From NCBI GenBank assembly GCA_963734725.1, contig CAVTIX010000025.1:124001-188000 (forward strand): a stretch of 64,000 bases of DNA. Reading direction: 5' to 3'. The notes beneath the pieces were generated by a model, which was not told the DNA's origin, did not search any database, and was given only the letters and a program-made list of their open reading frames with translations. Below, piece by piece: positions 33,797 to 43,654 of the stretch. How positions within the stretch are numbered: position 1 is the stretch's first letter; each line of letters opens with the position of its first letter. Position numbers and translations under genes: made by a program. This DNA is from DASXKD01 sp963734725 (GTDB taxonomy: Bacteria; Actinomycetota; Actinomycetes; Streptosporangiales; Streptosporangiaceae).

Positions 33797-34711
33797 CTAA
33801 CGGCCGCCGGCCGCCTCGCGCGCGTGCGCTACCGCTACCTCTGCGGCCAGGCCCGCGTTGTCGGCTATGAGCAGCCGGTTCACCTCCACGCTGCGGCCCC
33901 CGCTCAGTTCGTGCACCAGGGACAGCACGGCCGGCGTCACCGACTGCCCGGTCACGCCCTGCTCGCGTACCCGGCTGACCGCGTCGGTGATGATCTCTTC
34001 GAGATCCACGGACGGGTCCGGCGGGCGGGCGAGAAGCAGCCCCGACGATCCGTTGAGCAGCCAATGCAGGGCCGCGATCCTGGCCGCTTCCTCGGGAGCG
34101 GACACGACCGCGGACACCGGCGGGCCGCCGCCCGTGCTGTAGAACTGCGGCAGCGTGGGCACGCGCCAGCCGAGGACGGGAACGCCCAGGGTTTCCAGCA
34201 GTTCCGCGGTGGCCGGGACGTCCAGGATGGACTTGGCCCCGGACGAGACCACCATCGCCGCGGTGCGCGCAAGCTGGGGCAGGTCGCTGGAAATGTCCAG
34301 GGTCTGGGCGAAGCCGCGATGCACGCCGCCGGTTCCGCCGGTGCCCATGAACCGGATCCCGGCGGCCCGGCACACGGCGAGGGTCCCGCCGACCGTGGTG
34401 GCGCCGAGCGCTCCCTGGACCACGCAGGCGGCCAGGTCGCGGGCGCCGGCCTTGCGCGCGGACTCCCCCGCGGCGGCGAAACGCTCCAGCTCCGGCTCGG
34501 TCAGGCCGACCCGGATCGCACCGTCCAGCACACCGATCGTGGCCGGGACGGCGCCAGCGGCGCGGACCCGTGCCTCGGCGGCCAGCGCCACCTCCAGGCC
34601 CTGCCGCCCGGGGAAACCGTGCGAGACCAGCGTGGTCTCCAGCGCGACCACGGCGCCGCCATCCCGGAGCGCGGCGGCGACCTCTTCGGCCAGCACCGGC
34701 GCAGGCGTCAT
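33797..34711 (-). CDS. psuG: pseudouridine-5'-phosphate glycosidase
   Basis: 304 residues. Cleaves the C-C glycosidic bond of pseudouridine 5'-phosphate to uracil and ribose 5-phosphate. Family motifs: VVALETTLVSHGFPGRQGLE, ATIGVLDGAIRVGLTEPELE, FMGTGGTGGVHRG with FAQTLDISSDLPQLARTAAM, SSGAKSILDVPATAELLETL and LPQFYSTGGG. The start at 34711 (MTPAPVLAEEV) is preferred over 34747. It lies 49 bases after psuK, on the same strand; together they make a pseudouridine salvage pair. Confidence 0.95.
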   Translation of the reverse strand: MTPAPVLAEEVAAALRDGGAVVALETTLVSHGFPGRQGLEVALAAEARVRAAGAVPATIGVLDGAIRVGLTEPELERFAAAGESARKAGARDLAACVVQGALGATTVGGTLAVCRAAGIRFMGTGGTGGVHRGFAQTLDISSDLPQLARTAAMVVSSGAKSILDVPATAELLETLGVPVLGWRVPTLPQFYSTGGGPPVSAVVSAPEEAARIAALHWLLNGSSGLLLARPPDPSVDLEEIITDAVSRVREQGVTGQSVTPAVLSLVHELSGGRSVEVNRLLIADNAGLAAEVAVAHAREAAGGR

Positions 34712-34760
34712 CGCACGGCCCCTCTCTCGGGCGCGCATGGGCGCCATGGCTGGCCCCGGC

Positions 34761-35549
34761 TCACGGCATCGCCCCCATCCTCCCCACCGCGCGCGCGGCC
34801 GCCGCCAGGCCGAGGCTGACCCCGCCGAGCAGGTACCCGGCGGCGAACGCGTCGCCGGCGCCGGTCGTGTCCACCGCCGTCACCGGGGCCGCGGCGTGCG
34901 TGACCCCGCCAACCCGGACCCCGCGCGGCCCCAGTTTCACCACCATCTCAGCGCCGGGCGCCTCCCCTACCAGATCCGTCTCCTCCTCCGTGCCGAACAC
35001 GGTTTGTGGCCGCAGCCCGGCCAGCAGCACGCGGAAGCGGTCCACGCCATAGTCTCGCAGCGCCGAGGTGGAGGAGAGGTCCACGCTCAGCCGGGGCAGC
35101 CGCCGCGCCGCGGCCAGGGCGGCGCCTTGGACCGGCGCCCGCAGCAAGCTGTACCCGGGCAGATGCAGCCGGGTGCAGCCGGTGAACCACTCGTCCTGCA
35201 GGTGCCCGGCCTCGAGCTGGATGCCCACGCCCCGGTCGGTGAGCATCGACCGGGACCGGCCCGCGTCCGACAGCGAGACCACCACGCCGGTGCGCCCCGG
35301 CAGCACAGGACCGGCGAGCTCCACGTCCCGGCTGGTGAGTTCCCCGGCCACCATGCGGCCCGCGGGGTCGGCCGCCCGGGCCGCGATCAGCCGGGCCTGG
35401 CCGCCGAGCGCGACGATCCACGCGGCGACGTTGGCCGCCTGCCCCCCGGCGCCTGCCGAGGTGGTGGCCGGGGTGTCGGTCTCTGGCTGGACCGGCCCGG
35501 TCAGGGACACGATCACGTCGAGATGGGCGTCCCCCAATACGCAGATCAC
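34761..35549 (-). CDS. psuK: PfkB-family kinase, probable pseudouridine kinase
   Basis: 262 residues. N-terminal ICVLGDAHLDVIVSLTGPVQ and SAGAGGQAANVAAWIVALGG match the first PfkB motif; the C-terminal AVDTTGAGDAFAAGYLLGG is the second, containing the catalytic Asp and anion hole. GTG at 35549 has GGGAGG nine bases upstream; the longer frame to 35942 has no ribosome site and overlaps the divergent thioredoxin. Adjacent psuG makes pseudouridine the likely substrate (phosphorylation to pseudouridine 5'-phosphate). Confidence 0.88.
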   Translation of the reverse strand: MICVLGDAHLDVIVSLTGPVQPETDTPATTSAGAGGQAANVAAWIVALGGQARLIAARAADPAGRMVAGELTSRDVELAGPVLPGRTGVVVSLSDAGRSRSMLTDRGVGIQLEAGHLQDEWFTGCTRLHLPGYSLLRAPVQGAALAAARRLPRLSVDLSSTSALRDYGVDRFRVLLAGLRPQTVFGTEEETDLVGEAPGAEMVVKLGPRGVRVGGVTHAAAPVTAVDTTGAGDAFAAGYLLGGVSLGLAAAARAVGRMGAMP

Positions 35550-35714
35550 GCCCAACGACCTCCCTCCCGGCGGGCGTTTGTCACGGTTGGGCCAACCATC
35601 ACATTCTCTTGTCATGGCTGACGCAACCACGACATCCGGCCCGGCGAGCGCTGCGCCCCGGAGCGCGGCAGCGGTCGGAGCGCGGGGGAATGGTTGCGGT
35701 CGCGCCGCGGTTGC

Positions 35715-35730
35715 ATACCCCACAGGGTAT
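35715..35730. promoter_or_regulatory. CsoR/CstR-like palindromic operator upstream of thioredoxin
   Basis: ATACCC-caca-GGGTAT is a 16-bp inverted repeat with C/G-rich inner arms and AT outer ends, the shape of operators bound by CsoR-family copper or persulfide sensors. It lies 35 bases before the thioredoxin start. No csoR gene is in the window, so assignment is by pattern only. Confidence 0.5.
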
Positions 35731-35764
35731 CGATGGCGCCCGGTAGGAACCGAGGAGGAAGACC

Positions 35765-36136
<372 letters not shown>

Positions 36137-36148
36137 GGCATGCGCCGG

Positions 36149-37433
36149 TTACTCGCGGTCAAGCCTAGTAGCTGGCCAGTCCAGCATCCGCGCGCCGATC
36201 ACCGCCACCTGCAGGGCCAGCGCGTCCGCGGGCCGGGCGGGATCCCACCCGGTCAACTCCCTGACCCGGGCCAGCCGGTAGGTGACCGTCCGCACCGACA
36301 GGTGCAGGTCGTGCGCGGCCGCGGTGGCGACGCCGCCCCGGGCGTAATACGCACCCAGCGTGGCCACCAGTGGCCCGGCGCCCCCCCTGGCCCGCGCTAG
36401 CGGCGTGAGCAAAGTCCGCACCAGGTCGGTGATCGCCGCCCGGTCGCGCAGCAGCACCTGGTAGATGAGCAGGTCCCCGGCGCTCACCACGGGATCGGCC
36501 AGGCCGAGGCGCTGGGCGACATCGAGCGCCTCCTCCGCCTCGTCATAGGAACGCACCACGCCGCTTGGCCCCGGATAGGACCGCCCGATGGCGATCCGCC
36601 AGGGCGGCGGGCCGGGCTCGCCCGCCCCGGCGTCCCAGCCTCCCCCGGAGTCCCGGGCCGCCCCGGCGTCCCGGGCTGCCCGGCGGCCCAGGACCCGGGC
36701 GAGCGCGCGCGCCACCGTGCCCGCTTCCTTGCCATCGGCCGATCCCACGATCACCAGCAGCCGCCCGTGGCGGTTCAGCACCAGCGAGGAGGACGGCGCC
36801 GCGGCCTCGGCGACGACCGCGTCGATGTGGGTCCCCGCGGGGCGCCCGGCGTCAGTCGACACCGGCCAGCAGCACCTGGTGCGGGCCGACCAGCCGCAGG
36901 CCGAGCCGCTCCCCCCGGTCCAGCAGGTCGGCGACGCCGCCGCGCCCGGAAAGCAGGTCTTCGAAGAACTCGCGGCGCTCCGCTTCCTCCCGGCGGGCCA
37001 CCGACAAGTAGCCCCGTTCGAAGCCACCCGCGGCCGCAGCCACCGCATCGTCGGCGGCCCGGAGCACGGCCAGCCCGGCGGCCCGCAATGCCGCCGGTGA
37101 CCCGGTGTCGCCGGGCAGTTCCCGCCACAGCCGCCACGTCGCGGACAGGTACAGATCGACGAGGCCGCGCAGCGCGACGCCGCCCTCCGCCGCCTGCTCC
37201 CCGGATCGCGCGTACTCGGCCAGTTCCGCGGCCGACAGGCGGCGGCCGCTACTCGCCGCGTCGAGGACCGCGGGCAGGTAGCCACCGAGCAGCCCGGCCG
37301 GGACCCCGCCCGCTTCGCGGCTCGCCGCCCGGGTGATCGCGGCAAGATCCACTGCGCGGTCCCCGCCGGGCGCATTCACTCCTGGCACCGCCTTCCAGCC
37401 GGGTACCCGGCGTTTGCCAGCAGTTGAGCCCAA
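36149..37433 (-). pseudogene. PucR/CdaR-type regulator split by a frameshift
   Basis: The N-terminal half (to about 36855) reads LYLSATWRLWRELPGDTGS, RREEAERREFFEDLLSGRGG and LGLRLVGPHQVLLAGVD, then TGA. The C-terminal half is in another frame: LVLNRHGRLLVIVGSAD, WRIAIGRSYPGPSGVVRSYD, AAAHDLHLSVRTVTYRLARV and RELTGWDP, a PucR C-terminal HTH. One base removed near 36855 (plus strand cgtcagtcgac to cgtcgtcgac) would give a continuous protein of roughly 410-430 residues. N-terminal start is uncertain (ATG 37433 or GTG 37379). Pseudogene or consensus error. Convergent with thioredoxin. Confidence 0.8.
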
Positions 37434-37453
37434 CGGCCCGCGCCGTGGTCACA

Positions 37454-37470
37454 TTGCCGGACATCGGCAA
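37454..37470. promoter_or_regulatory. palindrome in the PucR upstream region
   Basis: TTGCCG-gacat-CGGCAA is a perfect 6+6 inverted repeat just upstream of the PucR-type gene. It may be the regulator's own operator. The adjoining 37480-37560 stretch is AT-rich and promoter-like. Confidence 0.35.
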
Positions 37471-37581
37471 AATAGCGCGGCAAATTTAGCCGATTAGTAA
37501 CGAAGACCCGCAGAGATCGGCAAGTAATAGTAAAACATAAGCCTGGGACGGCCGGGCTGGAAAGATCGGCGAGAGGTTGCC

Positions 37582-37782
37582 ATGACGATGCCCAGCAGCG
37601 TAGTGGCCCTCCACCGCCGCGCCGAAGCCGTCAGATTCGCCAGCCAGACCGGGCAGTCAACCGGGGCACTGCTTAGCCTGGCCGGCGTGGCTGCGCCCGG
37701 GCCCGGGCACCCAGGAGGGGCCCGGGCCGGGCTGGCCGCACTTGCCCATCGGGGGACATCGCAGGCCGAAACGTCACGGTGA
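37582..37782 (+). CDS. possible 66-residue protein
   Basis: An ATG with GAGAGG upstream, just after an AT-rich region, opens MTMPSSVVALHRRAEAVRFA and continues SQTGQSTGALLSLAGVAAPG. No domain was recognised. It ends 46 bases before the TerC start on the same strand and might be in its transcript. Evidence is only the ribosome site, position and the AT-rich upstream region. Confidence 0.35.
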   Translation: MTMPSSVVALHRRAEAVRFASQTGQSTGALLSLAGVAAPGPGHPGGARAGLAALAHRGTSQAETSR

Positions 37783-37828
37783 GGAGTCGCCCCGGCCGCT
37801 GAGCCCATCTCACCCCGTCGGGTACCCC

Positions 37829-39124
37829 ATGGCATACGTTCACGTCCCCATTTGGGGCTGGGTCGCGGTCGCCGCCGGCCTGGTCGTTTTGCTGTGCGTG
37901 GATCTGCTCGCCAGTTCGCGCCGCAACCGCCCAGTGCGCATGTCGGAGGCGGCCGGCTGGACCCTGGTCGCCGTGCTGCTGGCGGTGGGGTTCGGCGCCC
38001 TACTCGCCGTTACCTCGGGCGGCACTCCCGCGGGCCAGTTCTTCGCCGGCTGGCTGACCGAGTACAGCCTTTCCCTGGACAACCTGCTGGTCTTCGTCAT
38101 CCTCATCAGCCGGTCCCCGGTGCCGGCCCGGCTGCACGGCCGCGTGGTACTGGCCGGCATCGGGATCGCCGTGGTGCTGCGCGGCATCGTCATCGGGCTC
38201 GGCGCGGCGGCCCTGCACCGGTTCGGCTGGGTGGAATTCCTGTTCGCCGGGTTTCTTCTCTACACGGCGGCCCAGGTAGCCCGCCGTGGCGCTGGGCCCC
38301 AGGTCGCGGCCGGGCCTGAAGCCGGCCGGCTCACCGGAGCCCGGTCGCCTGCCAGTTCCGGCGAGCGCGGAACGGGCGGCGGCACGCCGGTGGCCGCCGG
38401 CTCCACCGCGGTGGCCGGCGACGCCACGCCGATGGCCGGCGGCGCCACGCCGGTGGCCGACGGCGCCACGCCGGTGGCCGACGACGCCACGGCACAGCAG
38501 CCGCCCCTGGGGATCGGGACGCGGGTGGCGGCACGGCTGACCCGCGGCCACGCCTTGGGGCCGGCGCTCACGCTGGTGATCGCGCTCGGCGTGACCGACG
38601 TGATGTTCGCGGTCGACTCGATTCCCGCCGTCTTCGGCCTGACCCGCGACCCGTTCGTGGTGTTCAGCGCGAACGTGTTCGCCCTGCTCGGCCTGCGCCA
38701 CCTGTATTTCCTGGTGGCGGGGCTGCTCGCCCGCCTGGCCTACCTGCAGGCCGGGCTGTGCATCATCCTCGCCTTCATCGGCGTCAAGCTGTTCGGCGAG
38801 GCGCTGCATAACTCCGGTGTGACCAGGATCGGGCCGGTCCCGGTGCCGCAAGTCAGCGCCTTGCTGTCGCTGGTGATCATCGCCCTGGTGCTCACGGTGA
38901 CCGCGCTGGCGAGCGTGCTGGCCACCCGGCGGCGCGCCCGGCGGGCGGAACCGCTGGGCTCGCCGCCTGCGGCGAACGGGCCTGAGCCCGCCGGACACGG
39001 GGCCTCAGTCGGCCAGGGCGCGCCTCAGCCGGCCAGCAGTGATGGCTCAGCTGGAGCAGGGGCGGCCTTAACCGGCCCAGCTGAGGGCACAGCCAGCCAG
39101 GGCGGGTCCGGCCGGCCTAGGTGA
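37829..39124 (+). CDS. TerC family integral membrane protein
   Basis: 431 residues. TerC signatures: EYSLSLDNLLVFVILISRSP with the acidic SLDN motif, LRGIVIGLGAAALHRFGWVE and VTDVMFAVDSIPAVFGLTRD with FVVFSANVFALLGLRHLYF. About seven or eight membrane segments. A cytoplasmic loop between the two halves carries five 21-bp repeats (VADGATP-type). The C-terminal tail of about 60 residues is low complexity. Relatives export or insert metal-dependent proteins, or act in manganese efflux. The Mn-sensing yybP-ykoY riboswitch was not seen upstream. Start at 37829 (MAYVHVPIWG). Confidence 0.9.
   Translation: MAYVHVPIWGWVAVAAGLVVLLCVDLLASSRRNRPVRMSEAAGWTLVAVLLAVGFGALLAVTSGGTPAGQFFAGWLTEYSLSLDNLLVFVILISRSPVPARLHGRVVLAGIGIAVVLRGIVIGLGAAALHRFGWVEFLFAGFLLYTAAQVARRGAGPQVAAGPEAGRLTGARSPASSGERGTGGGTPVAAGSTAVAGDATPMAGGATPVADGATPVADDATAQQPPLGIGTRVAARLTRGHALGPALTLVIALGVTDVMFAVDSIPAVFGLTRDPFVVFSANVFALLGLRHLYFLVAGLLARLAYLQAGLCIILAFIGVKLFGEALHNSGVTRIGPVPVPQVSALLSLVIIALVLTVTALASVLATRRRARRAEPLGSPPAANGPEPAGHGASVGQGAPQPASSDGSAGAGAALTGPAEGTASQGGSGRPR
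38384..38488 (+). repeat. five 21-bp tandem repeats inside the TerC loop
   Basis: Units starting at 38384, 38405, 38426, 38447 and 38468 vary around ACGCCGGTGGCCGACGGCGC. They encode seven-residue TPVADGA-type repeats between the two membrane halves; 21 bp keeps the frame. Confidence 0.85.
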
Positions 39125-39128
39125 GGGC

Positions 39129-40829
39129 TCAGCCGGCCAGGGCGTCGCGCAGGTGCGCCACAACATCCCCGACGGGGACCTTGACCGTCTCGCCGGTGGC
39201 GCGCGTCGTGACCTCGACGGTGCTGTCGGCGAGGCCGCGCTTGCCCACGGTCACCCGGAACGGGATCCCGGTGATCTCCGCGTCGCGGAACTTGACCCCG
39301 GCCCGTTCGGCCCGGTCGTCGATGATGACCTCGATGCCCGCGGCGGTGAGCTGCTCGTACACCGACTCCCCCACCTTGGCGGACTCGGGATCCTCCGACT
39401 GGGCCACGACCACGTCCACGGCGAACGGGGCCACGGCGACGGGCCAGATGATGCCGCGCTCGTCGTGGTGGCGCTCGACGATGGCGGCCATCGCCCGCTC
39501 CACGCCGATCCCGTAGCAGCCCATGATCGGGTGCACCCGCTCACCGGAAGCGTCCAGCACGGTGACGTTGAACGCCTTGGTGAACTTATAGCCGAGCTTG
39601 AAGATGTGCCCGACCTCAATGGTCGGCACGATCTCCAGCGGCTCGCCGCACCGGATGCAGAGTTCCCCGGCGCGGACCTCCCGTAGGTCGGCCCAGGTCC
39701 CGACGCTGACGTCCCGGGCGATGTCTACCCCGCGCAGGTGGAAGTCGTCGGTGTTGGCCCCGGTGACCATGTCGCGGCGGCCGCGGAGCGCCTCGTCGGC
39801 GAGGACGGGGAGGTTCGTCACCCCGACCGCGCCGAGGCTGCCCGGCAGCGCGCCGAGCGCCTCCTTGATCTCGTCGGGGTGGGCCGGGCGGATATGCACG
39901 GCGCCAGCGGCGTCGGCGAGCTTCTGCTCGTTGAGCGCATGGTCACCGCGCATCAGCACGAGCGTGAGCTTGCCGTCCAGCACGTAGACCAGGGTCTTGA
40001 TCTGCCGGTCCGCCGGCGCGTCATAGCCGGTCGCCAGGTCTTCGATGGTGCGCACGCCGGGAGTGGCGAACTGCTCGGGGGCGGGCGGGCCCGGGCCGTC
40101 GGCCACCTCGGACAGCCGGGACGTGGCCTTCTCCACGTTGGCCGCGTAATTGCACGCCGGGCAGTGCGCGACCAGATCCTCGCCGACCTCGGAGGGGCTC
40201 ATGAACTCGGTCGAGTCCTTGCCGCCCATGGCCCCGCTGGAGGCCTCCACGGGGATCACCGGAACGGAAAGACGCCGGAAGATGTCCAGATACGCGATGC
40301 GGTGCCGGTCGAAGGACACATCGAGCCCGGCCGCGTCCAGGTCGAAGCTGTAGGAGTCCTTCATCGTGAACTCCCGCACGCGCAGCAGGCCGGCCCGGGG
40401 CCGTGGCTCGTCCCGGAACTTGGTCTGGAACTGGTACCAGGCCTGCGGCAACTGCTTGTGCGAGCTCAGCTCCTGGGCAAGAACCGTGAAGACCTCTTCG
40501 TTGGTCACCGACAGCACGTTCGGCGCGCCCTTGTGGTCGGCGAACGTGAACATCACGTCGGCCATGGTCTCGGTGCGGCCGCTACGCTCCCAGATCTCCC
40601 TCGGGTGCATCGTGGGCGCCAGCAGTTCCTGGGCGCCGATCCGGTTCATCTCCTCCCGGATGATCTCGATCACCTTGGCCCGCACCCGGACCGCGAGCGG
40701 CAGCAGGGAGTAGTGGCCCGCCTGGAGTTGCCGGATGTACCCCGCGCGGACCAGCAGCCGATGGCTCGGCGCGTCGGCGTCCGCCGGGTCCTCCCGCAGG
40801 GTCGGAATGTGCATCTGTGACCAGCGCAT
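39129..40829 (-). CDS. proS: prolyl-tRNA synthetase
   Basis: 566 residues, bacterial-type ProS with insertion domain. Class II motif 1 lies in YIRQLQAGHYSLLPLAVRVR, motif 2 is QTKFRDEPRPRAGLLRVREF with FTMKDSYSFDLD, and motif 3 is GCYGIGVERAMAAIVERHHD. The insertion (editing) domain spans about 224-407 (ending GANTDDFHLRGVDIARD) and the anticodon-binding domain is C-terminal (IDDRAERAGVKFRDAEITGI). Essential charging of tRNA-Pro. No T-box was recognised upstream. It stops five bases from the convergent TerC gene. Confidence 0.97.
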   Translation of the reverse strand: MRWSQMHIPTLREDPADADAPSHRLLVRAGYIRQLQAGHYSLLPLAVRVRAKVIEIIREEMNRIGAQELLAPTMHPREIWERSGRTETMADVMFTFADHKGAPNVLSVTNEEVFTVLAQELSSHKQLPQAWYQFQTKFRDEPRPRAGLLRVREFTMKDSYSFDLDAAGLDVSFDRHRIAYLDIFRRLSVPVIPVEASSGAMGGKDSTEFMSPSEVGEDLVAHCPACNYAANVEKATSRLSEVADGPGPPAPEQFATPGVRTIEDLATGYDAPADRQIKTLVYVLDGKLTLVLMRGDHALNEQKLADAAGAVHIRPAHPDEIKEALGALPGSLGAVGVTNLPVLADEALRGRRDMVTGANTDDFHLRGVDIARDVSVGTWADLREVRAGELCIRCGEPLEIVPTIEVGHIFKLGYKFTKAFNVTVLDASGERVHPIMGCYGIGVERAMAAIVERHHDERGIIWPVAVAPFAVDVVVAQSEDPESAKVGESVYEQLTAAGIEVIIDDRAERAGVKFRDAEITGIPFRVTVGKRGLADSTVEVTTRATGETVKVPVGDVVAHLRDALAG

Positions 40830-40901
40830 GGGTCCAGGCTTCCTCGTCGTGACGTCCAGGGGTGATTCCCGCCGTCCGGGCGGGTGATTGAGAAATCGAG
40901 C

Positions 40902-42470
40902 TTAGTGGGCCTGCGGCGGCGCCTCGACCCGATTACCGGGGCCTGACTGGGCCTCGGCCGGGTTACCCGGTTCCAGCGGCGGCGCGTTGATCGGCAGACA
41001 GGTCAGGCATTCCGGCTGGGCCACCGGATGTTCCGGCTCGGGGCGCAGCACGTCGTTGTCGATCGTCAGCACGGACAGCACCGCCGCGATGACGAGCAGG
41101 CCGGCACAGATGACCATGGCCATGTGGAAACCGGAGTTCATCGCCGTTTGGTTCTGGTACGCATCACCAGTCAGGCCCACGACCAGCGGGAGCCCGGCCA
41201 CGGCGAACAAGCCCGCAGCCCGGGCCACCGCGTTGTTGACCCCGCTGGCGACCCCGGCATGGCGGACATCGGCGCTGGCCAGGACGGTGGCCGTCAGCGG
41301 GGCAACCGTCGCGGACAGGCCCAGGCCGAACAACACGACGGTGGGGAACACATCAGCCAGGTAGGAAGCGTTTGGCCCGATCCTGACGGCCAGGAGCAAA
41401 CCCACAGCGCACAGCGCACAGCCAGCTGTCATCAGCCAGCGCGGTCCGACCCGCTGCGCCAGCGCGCCCGCCCGCGACGACAGCACCAGCATCAGCAAGG
41501 TCAGCGGCAGCAGCGAGACGCCCGCGGCCAGCGGAGAGTAGCCGGACACCACCTGGAGTTGCAGCACGAGCAGGAAGAGGGTGCCGCCGAGCGCGCCGTA
41601 GATCACGAAGGTGATCACGTTGACCGCCTTGAACTGGCGCGAGGCGAACACGTCCAGCGGGAGCATGGGCGGCACGCCGCGCTCGGCGCGGCCGCGATGG
41701 CGTTCGAGCAGCACGAAGCCGACACCGGCGAGAACCCCTGCGCCCCCGGTCAGCGCCGCGCGGGCCAGGCCGTGCACGGGCGCCTCGATGAGCGCGTCGG
41801 TGATCCCGGCCAGGGCGAGCGCGGCGAGAATGGCCCCGGCCCAATCGAACCGGCCGTGGCTGGTAGGGTCCCTGGTCTCCGGCACGTGGCGCACCGCCAC
41901 AGCCGTCACCGCCGCCGCCAGCGGCAGGTTGATCAGGAAGATCCAGCGCCAGCCGACCGAGCCGATGAGCCAGCCGCCGAGAAACGGGCCCACCGCGCCT
42001 GCCACGCCGCCCAGGCCGGACCAGGCGCCAATGGCCCTGGGCCGGTCGTCGGCGGCGAACGTCGCCTGGATGATGGCCAGCGAACCGGGAGTGAGCAGCG
42101 CGCCGCCGATGCCTTGCAGCGCCCGCGCGGCGATGAGCACGCCGATGTCGGGGGCAAGGCCGCACAGCGCCGAGGCCAGCGCGAACCAGATCACCCCGAT
42201 CACGAACACCCGGCGCCGGCCGAGCCGGTCGCCGAGCGCGCCGCCGAGCAGGATGAGCCCGGCCAGGGTGAGGGTGTAGGCGGTGACCGTCCATTGCAGG
42301 CCGGCCAGCGAGGTGTGCAGGTCCTTGCCGATGGTAGGGAGCGCCACGTTGACGACGGTGGCGTCGAGGAAGGCCATGCTCGACCCGAGCACGGTGGCGG
42401 CGATCACCCACCGTCCCTGCGAGCTGGCCAGCCGGATGGCGCCGGGTGCTGGCGAAACTGCTGCGACCAC
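40902..42470 (-). CDS. MFS drug exporter, DHA2 (14-TM EmrB/QacA) family
   Basis: 522 residues with about 14 membrane segments. Family motifs: SSMAFLDATVVNVALPTIGK (motif D1), GGALGDRLGRRRVFVIGVIW (motif A) and GWRWIFLINLPLAA. The C-terminal tail carries CLTCLPINAPPLEPG, a Cys-containing PLDAPPL-like tail seen in some actinobacterial members. Transports drugs or toxic metabolites out with protons; substrate unknown. It lies 72 bases upstream of proS on the same strand. Confidence 0.93.
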   Translation of the reverse strand: MVAAVSPAPGAIRLASSQGRWVIAATVLGSSMAFLDATVVNVALPTIGKDLHTSLAGLQWTVTAYTLTLAGLILLGGALGDRLGRRRVFVIGVIWFALASALCGLAPDIGVLIAARALQGIGGALLTPGSLAIIQATFAADDRPRAIGAWSGLGGVAGAVGPFLGGWLIGSVGWRWIFLINLPLAAAVTAVAVRHVPETRDPTSHGRFDWAGAILAALALAGITDALIEAPVHGLARAALTGGAGVLAGVGFVLLERHRGRAERGVPPMLPLDVFASRQFKAVNVITFVIYGALGGTLFLLVLQLQVVSGYSPLAAGVSLLPLTLLMLVLSSRAGALAQRVGPRWLMTAGCALCAVGLLLAVRIGPNASYLADVFPTVVLFGLGLSATVAPLTATVLASADVRHAGVASGVNNAVARAAGLFAVAGLPLVVGLTGDAYQNQTAMNSGFHMAMVICAGLLVIAAVLSVLTIDNDVLRPEPEHPVAQPECLTCLPINAPPLEPGNPAEAQSGPGNRVEAPPQAH

Positions 42471-42528
42471 GTCTCGATCGTCTCATCGCGGCCGGACGGT
42501 TGCCCACCCCGCGGCCGCGGCAGCCGTG

Positions 42529-43590
42529 CTACACGGGCTTGCCGCCCCGCCAGCGGGATGACCCGGGCCCGTAGGCGAGGACGATCCATACCGGGCCGCG
42601 GGCGAACGTCATCGGCTTGCCCGAGGCGGAGGTGAACGTGGTGCCACCGTTGGCGGACGGCCGCGACCACCGTGCGTGGTAGGCCTCGCCGTTGCGCAGC
42701 ACCAGGGCGGTGCCTGAGCCGACCGAATGCGCGTCGGGCGGCATCATCGGGCCCTGCTCGAGGAAGCGGGACAGGCCCACCACCACGCGCTGGATGACCA
42801 CGGTCGGCGCGGACAGCCGCCCGGCGCCGACGCTGGTCGCCGGGGCGCCGTCCATCGAGACCAGCCAGCGGCGCCGGTGAGGTGACCAGGTGAACCGGAA
42901 CGACGCGGCCGGGAACGACACCGACTTTGCTTTGAGGTGGTGGCCGCCGGGCGGCGGCGACCCGAACCGGAACCCGATGTCGCGGGCCACGCTGGCGTGC
43001 CGGGCCTGCTGCAGCAGCGTCCGGGTGTTCGCGTAGAGGTTGTACGGTTCGACCCGGTCAGGGCTGCGGAAGTAGCCCCTGGTGGTCCCGGCGAACAGGT
43101 TCACGATCCTCGCGTGCGGGACCACCCGCTGCAGCCGCGGCTGGGCCCCGGACCAGGCGAACGCCGGGCGGCCGAACTGGCGCAGCAGGTCGAGGTCGTC
43201 TTCGCGGGCGCTGCGCACCGGGCCGATCACCCGCGGGTAGTGCGAGGAGAACACCGCCATGATCCGGCTCAGCCCGCCCTCCACCGGGATCAGGTACACA
43301 ATGTCTGCGCTGGCCAGCCCCGTGGCGGGCCGTTCCGGGAAGGTGTTGCCGATCTTCGCGATGAGCACCCGCTTGAGGTGGCTCACCCGCTCACCGGTGA
43401 ACGGGGACCGCAGCGGCGCCTGGTGCGACGGCGACGGCGACGGCGAAGGCGAAGGCGGCGGCTTGGGCGCCGACGCGAGATGGCCGGCCGTGTCACCGCG
43501 CGTGGCGATGACAATGCCCGCCACGGCCAGCGCGACGGCAGCGGCTACCCCTGCCGCGGTCAGCGTAATGCTCCGCCGGTCCCAGACCAT
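42529..43590 (-). CDS. membrane-anchored DUF3048 (YerB-like) protein
   Basis: 353 residues. An N-terminal membrane anchor (TAAGVAAAVALAVAGIVIA) is followed by a PSPSPS linker and the DUF3048 domain: IAKIGNTFPERPATGLASAD, IVYLIPVEGGLSRIMAVFSS, YPRVIGPVRSAREDDLDLLR, and the C-terminal VVIQRVVVGLS and GRGPVWIVLAYG-type end. Expected to be extracytoplasmic. No catalytic role established. It lies 58 bases upstream of the MFS gene on the same strand. Confidence 0.88.
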   Translation of the reverse strand: MVWDRRSITLTAAGVAAAVALAVAGIVIATRGDTAGHLASAPKPPPSPSPSPSPSHQAPLRSPFTGERVSHLKRVLIAKIGNTFPERPATGLASADIVYLIPVEGGLSRIMAVFSSHYPRVIGPVRSAREDDLDLLRQFGRPAFAWSGAQPRLQRVVPHARIVNLFAGTTRGYFRSPDRVEPYNLYANTRTLLQQARHASVARDIGFRFGSPPPGGHHLKAKSVSFPAASFRFTWSPHRRRWLVSMDGAPATSVGAGRLSAPTVVIQRVVVGLSRFLEQGPMMPPDAHSVGSGTALVLRNGEAYHARWSRPSANGGTTFTSASGKPMTFARGPVWIVLAYGPGSSRWRGGKPV

Positions 43591-43654
43591 CCGTGCACCC
43601 CTAGGGAATTGTTCCCCGCCATCGTGCTGTCATGATCGCGGGGACGGTACAAGC

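Noticed and set aside
36845..36870. Programmed +1 frameshift in the PucR-type gene (GAC TGA C)
   Set aside because: A stop followed by C recalls the RF2 site, but slippage of the Asp tRNA from GAC to ACU is not favourable and no upstream Shine-Dalgarno-like stimulator is seen. Other simple frameshifts in the window make an error or mutation more likely.
37434..37828. yybP-ykoY manganese riboswitch before TerC
   Set aside because: TerC genes often follow this riboswitch, but its conserved core could not be found in the leader.
40830..40901. T-box leader before prolyl-tRNA synthetase
   Set aside because: The space is 72 bases and carries no T-box sequence or specifier-loop structure.
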